A stretch of DNA of 64,000 nt. Origin: Ophiodon elongatus (lineage: Eukaryota > Chordata > Actinopteri > Perciformes > Hexagrammidae). Every line of letters begins with the position of its first letter. The stretch's first letter is position 1. Shown piece after piece: positions 1 to 10,745 of this stretch. Position numbers and translations under genes: made by a program. Under the pieces are notes generated by a model. It had not been told where the DNA came from. It did no database searches and saw only the letters and a list, made by a program, of their open reading frames with translations. The stretch covers positions 454,001 to 518,000 of the forward strand of contig JACSYO010001006.1 of assembly GCA_016806645.1 (NCBI GenBank), read 5' to 3'.

Positions 1-320
1 ACAGTTGATTGGTCAAACAGTTGCTGACCAGATGTAGCACAACATTAGCATTCATTCGAAGTCAAGTGTCCCTCTCCTTTTAGCTCTGTTTGGGTCTCCA
101 CACGCTCTGAGAGAAATTTGGCTCTTTAGCCGCTAAATGCTCCACTATATTCGCTAACTAGTTGCTAACTGTGTGCGTTTGCCGCAGATTTTTATAGCGT
201 TTGTAGCTCTCATGCCGCAGCGTTTCGTAAAAGCAAAACAAAACAACGAGCTAAAAGAGGCTAAAAGATCAGTAGAACTAAATTCTCTGTGGGTTTGTCA
301 CTACAGAAGATACGATTTAC
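1..320 (+). repeat. Interspersed repeat family R1, copy 1
   Basis: Shares its core (TTAGCTCTGTTTGGGTCTCC, then GCTCTTTAGCCGCTAAATGC) with copies near 59.7-59.93 kb and 62.33-62.48 kb. It resembles an unclassified repeat I have seen in many percomorph genomes. No coding content. The 5' end may lie outside the window. Confidence 0.6.
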
Positions 321-477
321 AATGCAAAACATTTCATTCATTGTGGACATAAAAGTATTGATGAGTGCAGCTTCAAAGGAGCAATGTGAAGCATTTAAGG
401 GTATCTTTTGGAAAAAAGTGGAATATAATATCGTTCAGTATTCTTTCCTTTGAGCTTTCGTTACCGTAGATCATTGT

Positions 478-1530
478 CTCTCAAACTGTGGGGTGCGCCC
501 CTCTAGTGGGGTGCAGTGGTATGACAGGTGGGGCGCAGGGGGAAATGCAGAATATTTTTATTTCAAGAACTTTATTGAGAACTTCACATATTACAAAAGT
601 ACAAAGTACACGGACATAAAACTTGCTGTGTTCACACCAAAATACGAATATTCGCGCCGCTTTACTCTCGTGAGTTTACTCGCCGGACTATTTGTGGTTA
701 TTTCGCTTCATCGCGCCAGACGCGCCGGAGAGGGGGCGTGGCTTATCTACGTAGAAATAGTTAATTTCCGCCATCTACCGTGGAATAAATAACCACTATT
801 TCTGCTTTGTACGTGTTGTGGAAGTCCCACAAACGTGGGAACATCAAACGCCCTCGTGTCTGGGTTCATAACATCATCCGTAGCCGCTCACAGCTTCTCC
901 ACCACTACCTCTGAGAGGTCGGCTGCTCTGCTGTTGCCTCTCTCCAAACAAAGATCTGAGCTCTACATGGAGCCTGGATTGAGAGAGGCCGTATCAAGTC
1001 TGACACCCCGTTTTAAAAAGATGTGTAGTGGAAAGCAGCTCACTGCTCCACTAATACTGAGACAACCTGATGGCTCACATATCTGACCTCATCTGGTTTG
1101 GTTTTGCACAGGTTGCACGTTATTGTTGTTTTGAAAAGATATGCAGTGTAAAACTCAGTAAAACTCTTTATTGTCAAATATTTGAACTTGTTTTGTTTAG
1201 TTTTTCACAGGTTGCACTTTATTGTTATTATCTTGAAAATATAATCAGTGCAAAACAGGTTAATTGCAGCCACAATAAGCTATGTTTTGCCAAATATTAG
1301 TTATTTTTTGGACAGATAGAACTTTATTTGCATTGTTCTAACAAAAAGTTAGTTAACAGAAAGTGATTGCAATTTTCTTTATCTATTAGTTGAAAAAGCA
1401 CAGATGGAGGAGTCACAAAATGTTGCTATTTCAATAAAAATTCAACATGGACCATTTTGTTACAATTCTGTTGGGGCGGTGGGGCATGAACATCTTTCTT
1501 CCTCTCAAAAAAGAGAACCAGTGCTTTAGA
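478..1530 (+). mobile_element. Decayed hAT-type (ZBED-like) transposon copy
   Basis: A reading frame at 835-1086 contains RSELYMEPGLREAVSSLTPR, which resembles the C-terminal tail of hAT/ZBED-like transposases (a dimerisation region ending ...DLRxAxSxxxPR). An AT-rich tail with several AATAAA-like motifs follows. GT/GGGGC-rich segments at 480-540 and about 1465-1490 may be the element's ends. The frame starts without a good ATG and most of the transposase is missing, so this is a relic and not a gene. The family call rests on remembered similarity. Confidence 0.5.
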
Positions 1531-1534
1531 TTGA

Positions 1535-1690
1535 GCCGTTTATATATCTACATACAGGGAGGGTCCTCTTCACGGAGCTGGTCGCCATGTTACAGTAGCC
1601 CAGAAGGGACAAACCAGACGATGGCTCTAGATAGGACCCATTGGGTTTTCGCGTTACCCACCATAGATCTCCTTGGCAGCTAACCACTAA
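1535..1690 (+). repeat. Interspersed repeat family R2, copy 1
   Basis: The segment contains GGGTCCTCTTCACGGAG, then CCATGTTACAGTAGCCCAGA and GGACAAACCAGACGATGGCT. I recognise this arrangement from a repeat common in percomorph intergenic DNA. A copy of the preceding part of the same family is at 15075-15240. Confidence 0.55.
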
Positions 1691-2660
1691 CATTTTGAAT
1701 GCACTTTTAGTCACAGTCGACACATTTTGACATCTAGTTCTCGCGGCATTACAAAATGAGAAAAACTCAACCAACTCAAACTATCTCGCTTACTGCTGGC
1801 ATATTTATTTACAATGTTTCTGTCATTCAGTACAATCTGGTGTAAATGGGTGTCTCTGCGAACAGAAGTTTTTACTAAACTTTAGTTAATTGTGTGACAA
1901 ATCGGCACAAACAGAAGAAAAAAAAAATCATCCTGTCTTAATCAGTGCGGCATTCATAATTGGAAAACGAAGTATGAGACATTTGTGTTTTATCAAAACA
2001 CAATTAGTAGAGTGTCTCCAGCCTCCGGGCTATAAAATCTCTCTGCCGTGTGTTGGCGGAGAACTTCATTAATTCCTACATGGTGTTGATCTCAGCTGTG
2101 TCCTCTTCCTCTCTTGGCTCCATTGTTTGCAGGCTCTGAATAAATTACTCGTGTTAAAGCGGAGCAAAGCTCTTAAACCCAGATTTCCCTTGCTCATCCT
2201 CGTCGGTTCCCTCATTCCCTCATTCCCTCATTCCCTCCTTCATCCCCCACGCTCACTCTATCCACCCATTCCCCTTTCTGTATCAGTGTTTCTCTATCAT
2301 GTCGGAACCGCCTCCCTCCTCCCTGATCTGCTTTAACTTAACAAGTAATTGAATTTTATATTGATGCTTCAAATCTCCTGCCAGTTCAATTTGAAACAAT
2401 GTAACTTGTGTCTCCTACACAAACACTCATTCTTGATGTCAGAATACAACTCTGTTTTATCAGCATTTAAGAGCCAAAAGTAATGTCTTCCATTTAATTT
2501 TTTAAATCTGATAGCATTGGTTCTGAATTTAAATAATTTCCTTTGCTATAGGTGATTGTAATGATAAAACGAGATATAGGGTTTAAGTGCTAGAGATAAA
2601 AGAAAAGACACCTCAGATTGTGTTAAGGCCCTTTCAGAGACAATGCAATGGGTTCAGCCA
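1691..2660. other. Intergenic, no gene seen
   Basis: AT-rich sequence with short broken frames only. A small tandem array of an 8-bp unit (CATTCCCT) with about four copies lies at 2212-2240. Confidence 0.6.
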
Positions 2661-3150
2661 GGCGGCAACCTCCGGTTCTGCTGAGTGAAGACAATGTGTA
2701 AGTGTCTTAAAACTTGCATTCTCTCTACGGGCCAGTTGGGGGCGACTCCTCTGATTGAAAAAAGAAGTCAGATTGTATAGAAGTCTATGAGAAAATGACT
2801 CTACTTCTCTTGATTTATTCCCTCAGTAAACATTGTAAACATGAGTTTATGTCTCAATCTCTAGTTTCAAGTCTTCTTCAATACAGCATGATGTTCATTT
2901 AGTAAATTATGATCCATTTAGAGTCAAACAGACCATAAAGCAGAGTATGCTTTAGGGCGTGGCTTACTATGATTGACAGGTCGCTGCCCCTACCAGAGCT
3001 GTATACGGTGTTTCTACGTCACTCCTCCACATTCCAAATATGGTAACTTCTGTTCATTGGATGCAAAAAATCAGTGTTCGCAGCTGCATCGTTGCCGTTG
3101 TTTGCAATGTTAGCTAGCCGACGCCATGTGGAGGCACAGAAATGCTCCCA
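2661..3150 (+). repeat. Interspersed repeat family R3, copy A
   Basis: Ordered blocks: GGCAACCTCCGGTTCTG, a GGGGGCGACTCCTCTG block, TAGAAGTCTATGAGAAAATG, TTCATTTAGTAAATTATG, a GATTGACAGGTCGCTG block and a TCCAAATATGGTAACTTCTG block. The same order recurs at 18478-18920, and reversed at 21862-22290, 50605-51003 and (deleted) 58030-58200. It has no open frame and no convincing poly(A) or tRNA-like part, so the class is unknown. Confidence 0.75.
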
Positions 3151-3472
3151 ATCTCATATGTAGCACCTTTAAGGGTTCAGTGAAATTATTTAGTTGCAGT
3201 ACCAGTTTTGACCACTGCAACTAATTTTTAGCAAAGCTGACATTGCCACACCATACCCAAATGTCCTTACTGGGAAGAATATCTATTTATTTTTTTAAAT
3301 GAATGAATAGAGGACAGACTGTAGTTAGAAACACAAAGATCCTGGCCACAGAGCCAAAACACCACGGTAATGGCCGCTTAGCACCAGACGTGTTGCCAAA
3401 ATAAAAACGAGAGGATCTCAAGGATTACTACTTTAAATTCTCAGTGCACGTGCTAGTGTAGCACTTAAGAAA

Positions 3473-3506
3473 GTGTGTGTGTGTGTGTGTGTGCGTGTGT
3501 GTGTGT
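3473..3506 (+). repeat. (GT)n microsatellite
   Basis: A 34-bp GT/TG dinucleotide array with one GC interruption. Confidence 0.9.
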
Positions 3507-3639
3507 CAGTGTGTATTTTAGGGGTTCTGTTTGGTCTTGATGGCACTGGCGCCAGCCTGCAGGCTTGGCACAGGAGACCGTGTTCACCTCACATGACAAA
3601 CCCTCTACTTCACTAAGCTTCCAGAGGACAAGTGAAAGG

Positions 3640-3925
3640 TAGGGAGGGACGAAAGGCGAGGAGAGGAGCCTGTATGGATGGAGAGGGGGGTTGGGATGGG
3701 ATGGAGAGGGAGGGGGATGGGTGGGATGGGGAGGGGGGCGGGTGGTTGTACAGAAACCTTTAAGGACTACCGAAAACCATTAAAGTCCTCGCAGGTCAGG
3801 TTTAGAATACAAGGGCTGAAGGAGAGTGAAGAAGTGAGCAGAAAGAAGTCAAGGGCATTGGAGGGGTGTCAGTGGCAGAATGTGCTGGGGTGGGTTGGGG
3901 GGCGGGGGGGAAGAAGGTAAGTCAC
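3640..3925 (+). repeat. Purine/G-rich tract with G-quadruplex potential
   Basis: The plus strand is almost entirely purine with many runs of three to six G separated by short loops, most densely at 3683-3745. A frame of 80 codons runs through it only because of the skew, and its product is a Gly/Arg/Met low-complexity string. Confidence 0.7.
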
Positions 3926-4084
3926 ATGGGTAGATCTGGCTAGGGCGAGGTCAGAGAATAGGGGGGGAGAACGTGACGGGAGGTGTCCACCAAGTACATA
4001 GCTGCAAGCAGACACTTGGACACGGCCCAGGAAAGCTGTGCCTGGGTACATCGTGTTCACTCTCCCATTTCTCTCTCTGACTCG

Positions 4085-4152
<68 letters not shown>

Positions 4153-4267
4153 CCCACTCAGCACACACGGACCAGCACGACAACACTCCCACGCTCAAAT
4201 TTGTTCGGAATTGCAGAGACATATTGACACAAATAACAGCCTAAACACATAAAACAATCTGTTAAGC

Positions 4268-4301
<34 letters not shown>

Positions 4302-4325
4302 CACACCCACACACACACCCACACA

Positions 4326-4369
<44 letters not shown>
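4085..4369 (+). repeat. (CT)n-(CA)n compound microsatellite pair
   Basis: CT repeats at 4085-4096 run into (CA)n at 4097-4148. A second, interrupted (CA)n array follows at 4268-4369. All long frames across this block are poly-Cys/Val or Thr/His artefacts. Confidence 0.95.
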
Positions 4370-4371
<2 letters not shown>

Positions 4372-5969
4372 TAGCAGACAGTGACTGTTTACCTCCTGTA
4401 AACTGTAATCAGGGACCAAATCCATAGCAGATTCCAAATTGAGCAAGTGCTTCTGAAGCACTAACCATTTTGGTCATAAACATCACATGATTTGATTTGA
4501 GGGTAATGCAACCGTTTCGGCACTGTGGGAAAGATTCCTTTAATCATGCTCCGCTAGAGGAGCCACCTGAAGCGTGCACGGCATGTGGGAGATACTTTCT
4601 TTTATTTAGCCTGCATGGGGTGGACAAAATAATAAAAACACCTATCGACATATTGCAATGCAGTTCGACAGCCCCACGTAACAGTTGAATCAACTCCTCC
4701 CTAAAACAGTTTCAACAAAAACAAAAACAAAAACACTATAGCCTTCATGACGGGAGGTTTTATTGCGGTGCTGTTGTATTCATTTTAATGTACCAAATAA
4801 ACTGAGAGTATAATGGGACTAACTTTGGGGACCCATTAGGGTAAGGAAGGGTGGGGTGGTTTATTAGGGGCCCGATACCCCGTGCCCACCTCGGATGTTC
4901 ACCCTGCCCTGCCGTGTGACTGAGTAAGGAGAACACAGCACTTAACATCCCCTCTGCTCTGGTTATAATGTGGTAAAGGGAAGCGCAGAGGGCCGGTAGA
5001 TGAAGAGAGGCTCTACTCTGTTAGCTTTGGTCTGCAGCCACATGGCCTCTCCTCCTAGCCGGCTGGAGTCGACTCCCTCCCGCGGGGGCCCCGCAGCAGC
5101 AGCTTGATGAAACTTAAATGAGTCTGTCTTTAAAAAAAAAAGACGGAAGAAACCCCCCACTCCGCTCCATTAGAGATTTGCTGTGACGCAGCACATCCAC
5201 TTGACTGGGAGAGCCTTCGGAGTCGGCGGCTCTGTGTGAGCTCACCGAGGAGTCGCTTCGTGGATGCACTCGTTCCAGGACGGCCGCTCCACTCGGATAC
5301 AGACGCAGGCCGCGGTTGAAACGAGATGAGATGAGTCACCGCCTGTGGTTCTCATCTCGTCTTCTCAAGGTTTAAGGTTCATCTCCAGGGAAGCTGCCAA
5401 TATGAATCTCCTTTTTTTTTTATATCAAGCTCTCCTCGGGCCACTCTTGCACAATCTCTCCCGACTGTATACGATCCTCCTGTGCATTCACTCCAGCTGC
5501 AGTACAGCTGTTGCTAGCGGCTCTGTGATCACGCAGGCTTTGGCACATTATGTTCTTGTATGTGCCCGTGCATGTTTGGAGGTTGAATAATCTTATTCCT
5601 GATGACTATCGCTATAATCTGCTCAGTCCTTAAAGGGGTTGTGTCACCCAAATTTAGAAAAAAACCCATCTTTTCTCACTTACCTTTACTAGCAAGAAGC
5701 CATGCAGATGGTTTTGGTTTATATTTAACAAGGTTTTGAGATATCTGCCTCCAACCTTTACACGATGATGACTGGAATTTTGAATATTTTGCTTCAGAAC
5801 AATTCGTACTGGCAGCCATGCAAATTTGCAACAGTTGCACTTTTACAATAAAAGGTTTAAATATATTCTTGCAGACAGACGACCAGCTACCAGGATCCTG
5901 TTGACCCAGAGCAGCGTCTGGCATTCTGTCTGAGGTGAATTGTTGTAAAGCCTAAGCTACCGTATGCTT
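4370..5969. other. Intergenic, no gene seen
   Basis: Unique-looking sequence without convincing exons. The 5160-5340 part is GC-richer with several CpGs, but I see no splice or promoter pattern good enough to call. Confidence 0.5.
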
Positions 5970-6317
5970 TTTTATTGAGTTTCCTTTTGGTGAATATGAG
6001 TTCCCTCTGGTTCACAGTTATGCAGTTTATACGTCTAAGGCTTTTATGGTGAAAGGTAAGAACGGAGGAAGTGGATCTGGTCTGCGCTGCCCTTTGTCAA
6101 GGTTGAAAGGAGTAATGAAGTTTGCCGTCTTGGTTTGGAAAGCTTCGACAAACCAACGGCGTTTGTAAAAAAAAAAAAGAAATGGCGTCACTTTTTTGCC
6201 GCGTAATACTGCCGTTCTGTGTGAAGGTACTCATGACAAAAACATCAGTTAATTAAAATATATTGACGTGCAAATTAATCACACAACAATAACGCCCCTC
6301 GGTGTGTAGCGGCCTTT
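5970..6317 (+). repeat. Repeat family R4, copy 1 (TIR-bearing, MITE-like)
   Basis: Shares with copies at 8775-9142 (reversed) and 35541-35886 the blocks GTGGATCTGGTCTG, GAAAGGAGTAATGAAGTTTG, TTTTTTGCCGCGTAATA and TTCTGTGTGAA. Its right end, 6291-6317, is a complement of the left end of the 35.5 kb copy (AAGCCTTTACACACCGAGGG). Terminal inversion suggests a non-autonomous DNA transposon. The left end of this copy is degraded. Confidence 0.6.
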
Positions 6318-6621
6318 AGACGATCAGGTAAAAACCCGGTTTCATGCTGAGGCCCGTACTGTACTGCTCAATATGGTGAGCACCACAAGCAAAATGACAT
6401 TTACCTTCATTGTATTGGAGTGGAGACATGGCAGAGTATGTCCAAATCTGGAATAAAAAACACTCTCTGCTTGGATAAATACTACGAGGAGCAGTTGTGG
6501 GAAGTAAAGTGCATTTCCAGTGTACCTTTTGCTCCACAAAATGTACTTGACTATTGGTTACTTTCTAGATTAACATTGAATAAATGTAACATGCAATTCA
6601 CCTTTAATATTAGAATGTAAC

Positions 6622-6930
6622 CAGGGCTCAACAACAACTTTAAAAAGTAGTTGGAAGGCAACCAGGCCGGTGCTTTTGGTTGCCAAAACAGAAAATATAG
6701 CTGCCATTTTTTATTTACCTGATATTTTGAGTAACTGAGATACTATGCAGTTATACTTAGGCGTAATAACGAAAATGTGAATAAAAGCTTGAAAATGCAT
6801 TCCTCGTGGGCTAAACATTTATCTGTTTGCCGAGTGGTTGCTACTGAAGGCAACCAAAGAACAAGAAATCGTTGCCAATTGCTCAAAATAGTTTCCAATG
6901 GCAACCTCGCAACCCTACCGTCGAGCCCTG
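6622..6930. mobile_element. hAT-like MITE, 309 bp
   Basis: It begins CAGGGCTCAAC and ends GTCGAGCCCTG, so the termini are inverted copies of CAGGGCTC, a typical hAT end. The 8 bp on each side (AATGTAAC and AATAGTAC) share 5 of 8 bases and may be an eroded 8-bp target duplication. The interior repeats the word GGCAACC/GGTTGCC in both orientations and has no coding capacity. Confidence 0.55.
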
Positions 6931-7494
6931 AATAGTACGACTGAAGAAAGACTACAATATCTAAATTATTTATAAAAAGACACGTTTAGTGTCTCAAAAA
7001 AACATTTAAAGAGAGACATCCGATGTTAAGTCAATTTAAATGGCATCTTGATTCTGTGAGCCCTCGCGACTGCGTAACATATCGTGACCTTGATTTAGTG
7101 TCCTGTTCCATGTCCTGGTTCAATGTCCTTAATTCACTGTTCTTGTTTCATGTCCTGGTACGATTTATACATCCGCGGATTATGAGACAGTTTAAACACG
7201 CGGTAAATATTTTAAACATACGGTAATTATGAACTGGTCTAAACATACTGTTTCTGAGATATTTTAAACATACAGTAATTATGAAATAGTCTACACGTAC
7301 GGATTATGAAATCGTTACAAAATATCAATTCTGAAAATGTTACAAAATATTAATTATGAAAAATTACAAAACATTTATTATGACAAAGTTACAAAATAAA
7401 AGCATAAGACAGTTGCTTTAGGAGCTTTCTTCATTCAACCTTAACAATTCAGACACACAATGTTTCTCAATTCACCTGTTTCCAGGATGAACAT

Positions 7495-7496
<2 letters not shown>

Positions 7497-7549
<53 letters not shown>

Positions 7550-7712
7550 CAGTTGATCCTGATGACTCACTCACCCCCCTCTCGCTCCTCTGCTATATTT
7601 GGACTTATCTCCAGGCCTCAGCTTAACATTAGGAGGAGTGTGTGTGCGTGTGTGTGTGTGTGTGTGTGTGCGTGTGTGTGTGTGTGTGTGTGTGAGTGTG
7701 TGTGAGTGTGTG
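7497..7712. repeat. (CA)n and (TG)n microsatellites in inverted arrangement
   Basis: (AC)25 lies at 7497-7546 and an interrupted (GT)n array at 7638-7712. They are complementary and 91 bp apart, so the single strand could fold into a hairpin. Frames here are artefacts. Confidence 0.9.
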
Positions 7713-7909
7713 GGATGAGAGGCATGATCACATTCACAACTGGGAACAATTCCTGCTGTGCACACTTGCTAAACTGTGTGACGTCAGTGCTGGGGAGACA
7801 CTGGCTATCTGCTCGGCGCTCTCCCTGCTGTTCCCAATCCTGTAAGTGACGGAGCGCTTACACCATCCATCCTGACGTTCAGGTCTGGACCCGACTGCAG
7901 CGCGGCGAC

Positions 7910-7960
7910 AGGTCCAGGTCCAGGTCCAGGTCCAGGTCCAGGTCCAGGTCCAGGTCCAGA
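7910..7960 (+). repeat. Hexanucleotide tandem array (AGGTCC)n
   Basis: About eight perfect copies of a 6-bp unit. One frame reads as a Gly-Pro string and another as Thr-Trp, with no sign of a gene around it. Confidence 0.9.
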
Positions 7961-8774
7961 TATGGGCCTGCTGTCTAGCTTGATTGAGAGCCATACAACA
8001 GGATTACACTGATTGCACCAGAAGGGAGATTTTAAGTTAACAAGCGTACGTCGAACACCGAAATATTTTTTAATGCTGTCCGTCACAATATGGAAGAGTA
8101 GAGGGGATCCGAAGGTGAGGGATTGAGGAACAGTGGCAGAAAATACATTCCAATGTTTCATTGTACACTGTTTCTCCGGCCTATCAGACTATTGGTTAAC
8201 TCAGACTCTAGAGGCCTCAGCAGCTGCTTCCCCCCCCTGCTGCGTTCCAGCGCTTACACTCATTATTTTTCCCCCTGATGCTACACGGCAATTAGATGGT
8301 TATTTCTCCAAAACAGCATGCTGGCTCCTTTTAAATGTGACCAAAATACATCGATGTTGCCACCTTGGTCTCTCTCTCACAGAGCAATGATTGTATGAAG
8401 GTTTAGAAAAAAACGCACGGGTGGGGGGGGGGGCATTTATCAGTTTGTTTTTCAGCTTCAAACCTGTTGACTGATAAATTGAGGTTGTCTTGGGAGGCGG
8501 TTACGGAACCGACACTCTGCTTTGTGACTTTTACTGCGCTGTGACTTCAGTACACTCATCACCCCATCAAGTAGAATGCAGCAGACGGGTCTGTGGATTC
8601 ACAGCGTTTTAATAGAACAGGAGTCTAAATATTCTCAGGTCAAGAATATAATTGCCTTCGTAATATTACATTATGTTCTGAGCCTCTATTTATAGGACAT
8701 GTTCCTGTTTGGAACTCGTTTTCTATTTATCTCCAGGGATCAGACCCAACTATATTTATTAAGTCAAGATTACA

Positions 8775-9142
8775 TTTCCATGTGGTTAATTTGCACGTTT
8801 TTGTTTTTGTCATGAATACTTTCACACAGAACGTGAAACTTACTCTGCGAAAAAGCGGCATGTTTTTTTTTTTGCGCAACGAGGTTGATTTTTCTAAATA
8901 TTCACATCGCGAATAAAGGCATCAACCAATCAGGTTGCAGAATGAGTTGAGTTTTACCCGTATTTATAAAACACGGAGGCTCCGTAGTCCGAACCAAGAC
9001 GGTAAACTTTATTACTCCTTTCCACCTTGACCAAGGCGGTGCAGACCAGACTTCCGTTCTTACATTTCATAGTAAAAACACAGGTGAGTTATTCATATTT
9101 TCGTACTGTTTATTCGTCAAACCGTCGGTGTGTAAAGGCCTT
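8775..9142 (-). repeat. Repeat family R4, copy 2 (reversed)
   Basis: Read on the minus strand it starts with AAGGCCTTTACACACCGACG (9121-9139 region) and then follows the order of blocks of copies 1 and 3. These include AAAGGAGTAATAAAGTTTAC and a TTGATGCCTTTATTCGC block shared with the 35.5 kb copy. It is the most complete copy. Confidence 0.65.
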
Positions 9143-9593
9143 GACAATATATGCTAAAAAAATGTATTAAATAAAAAACATATTTCTTTCTGAATTAGAA
9201 TTAATTCTGAATTTAGTTTAGTAAGCTAGAACCAATCAATTCCAACCAATAATATCACGACATCAATCCGTCAATCTATCCGCTACTTTGAGCGACAAGG
9301 GAGGATCCACATTAGCTACATTCTAAGCCCGCCCACTTTTAAGCGGTCCAATCAAATGAGAACGTTTTGATTGTCCCAATGAAACGGAAGTTAGAGCATC
9401 CTTAGCTTCCGTACTGTGACGTATTTCCCAGTGAAAATGAATCCCGAGCGGGTACCGATACAAAAGCGAGACGATGAAATAGATTTATTGTAGTTTTCCT
9501 TTGCATATACTGTTAAAAGGTTCACGGTATGACCGGGGATGTGATCTAAAAGGGTCAAAAAGGCTTTTTAAAAGTGTAATCTCGATTAATAAT

Positions 9594-9912
9594 GGTAAAT
9601 GGACTTGTACAGTGCTTTTCTAGTCTTCCGACCACTCAAAGGGCTTTTAACATTACATGACGTCATTCACCCATTCACACACTGATGGGAGGGGCTAAGG
9701 TGCCACCTGTCCATCAGGAGTAGCTACCATTCACACACTGATGGGAGGGGCTAAGGTGCCACCTGTCCATCAGGAGTAGCTAACATTCATACATACACAT
9801 TCACACACCGTAGGCACAGCTACGGGAGACATTTGGGGTTAAGTGTCTTGCCCAAGGACACATGGACATGGACTAGCGGAGCTGCTCACCACTGAGCCAC
9901 AGTCGCCCCACA
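9594..9912 (+). repeat. Interspersed repeat family R5 with internal 56-bp duplication
   Basis: It opens TGGTAAATGGACTTGTACAG and continues CCATTCACACACTGATGG, GGTGCCACCTGTCCATCAGG and TCTTGCCCAAGGACACATGG. I recognise this order from a very common teleost repeat. A 56-bp internal unit is present twice in tandem (9672-9727 and 9728-9783), nearly identical. A truncated piece of the same 5' end lies at 33484-33511. Confidence 0.75.
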
Positions 9913-10661
9913 AATAACCATCACATAATCCCTCTTGTAACTATACATCGCACAAACATTCTGCTTCACTGTGGAAGACTCACAGTAGAAGCTGAACACG
10001 CTCTAACTAACGTTTCTCTGGGACTTCAAATGAGTAAATAACAGAAGCTGGACGTCTTTGGAGCAATTCCTCCACCAACAGGGAAGTTCAGTTGGTAACT
10101 CTAATCAACCAGTCGGAGCCGGGACTCAAACGTCCTCCTTCTGCTTCTCTCAAGACTCCACTAACATGTCACATGACAACATGTTTGACCCCATAAGATA
10201 ACAAGAAAAATACATCAAAATTCATCACTGAGAGTCATACACCAGCTATGTTTCTACCAACTGTCAAGTGAATCTCATTGAAATGCTGAAAAAAAGAAAT
10301 AAAAAAAAAATTCTAATTAGCTGCGCTGAAGGCACATCTATTAGAAAAATGGAACAGATCCTTCAGGGATTGATTAGCACCAGACCATATGTTATTGTTC
10401 TAGCTGTCAAGATAATGTTGGCAATATTTCATACTGTCTGTCGATGGAACAAAGCATGTTTTCATGCCGCTGTACAGTCATGATGAGGCATCTTGTATGA
10501 GCTTGTGTGACATCAGTTGGACAAACCCTGCTAGAAAATACATTGTCGTTCTTCAACTGTAAATAGGCCTATGGAGTTTCCAAAAGTTCCCGAAAAAATA
10601 ATATTTTCGTTCATATTCACTTTTGATGTTTTTCTCTCTTACATACATTTGTCATTCTTCT

Positions 10662-10745
10662 CTTGTTCAATTCAATTCAATTCAATTTATTTTTGTATAG
10701 CCCAAAATCACAAATTTGCCTCAGAGGGCTTTACAATCTGTATAT
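10662..10745 (+). repeat. Interspersed repeat fragment beginning with (TTCAA)n
   Basis: Four TTCAA units are followed by TTTATTTTTGTATAGCCCAA, then CACAAATTTGCCTCAGAGGG and CTTTACAATCTGTA. This is the start of a teleost repeat I recognise. It is truncated and non-coding. Confidence 0.6.
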
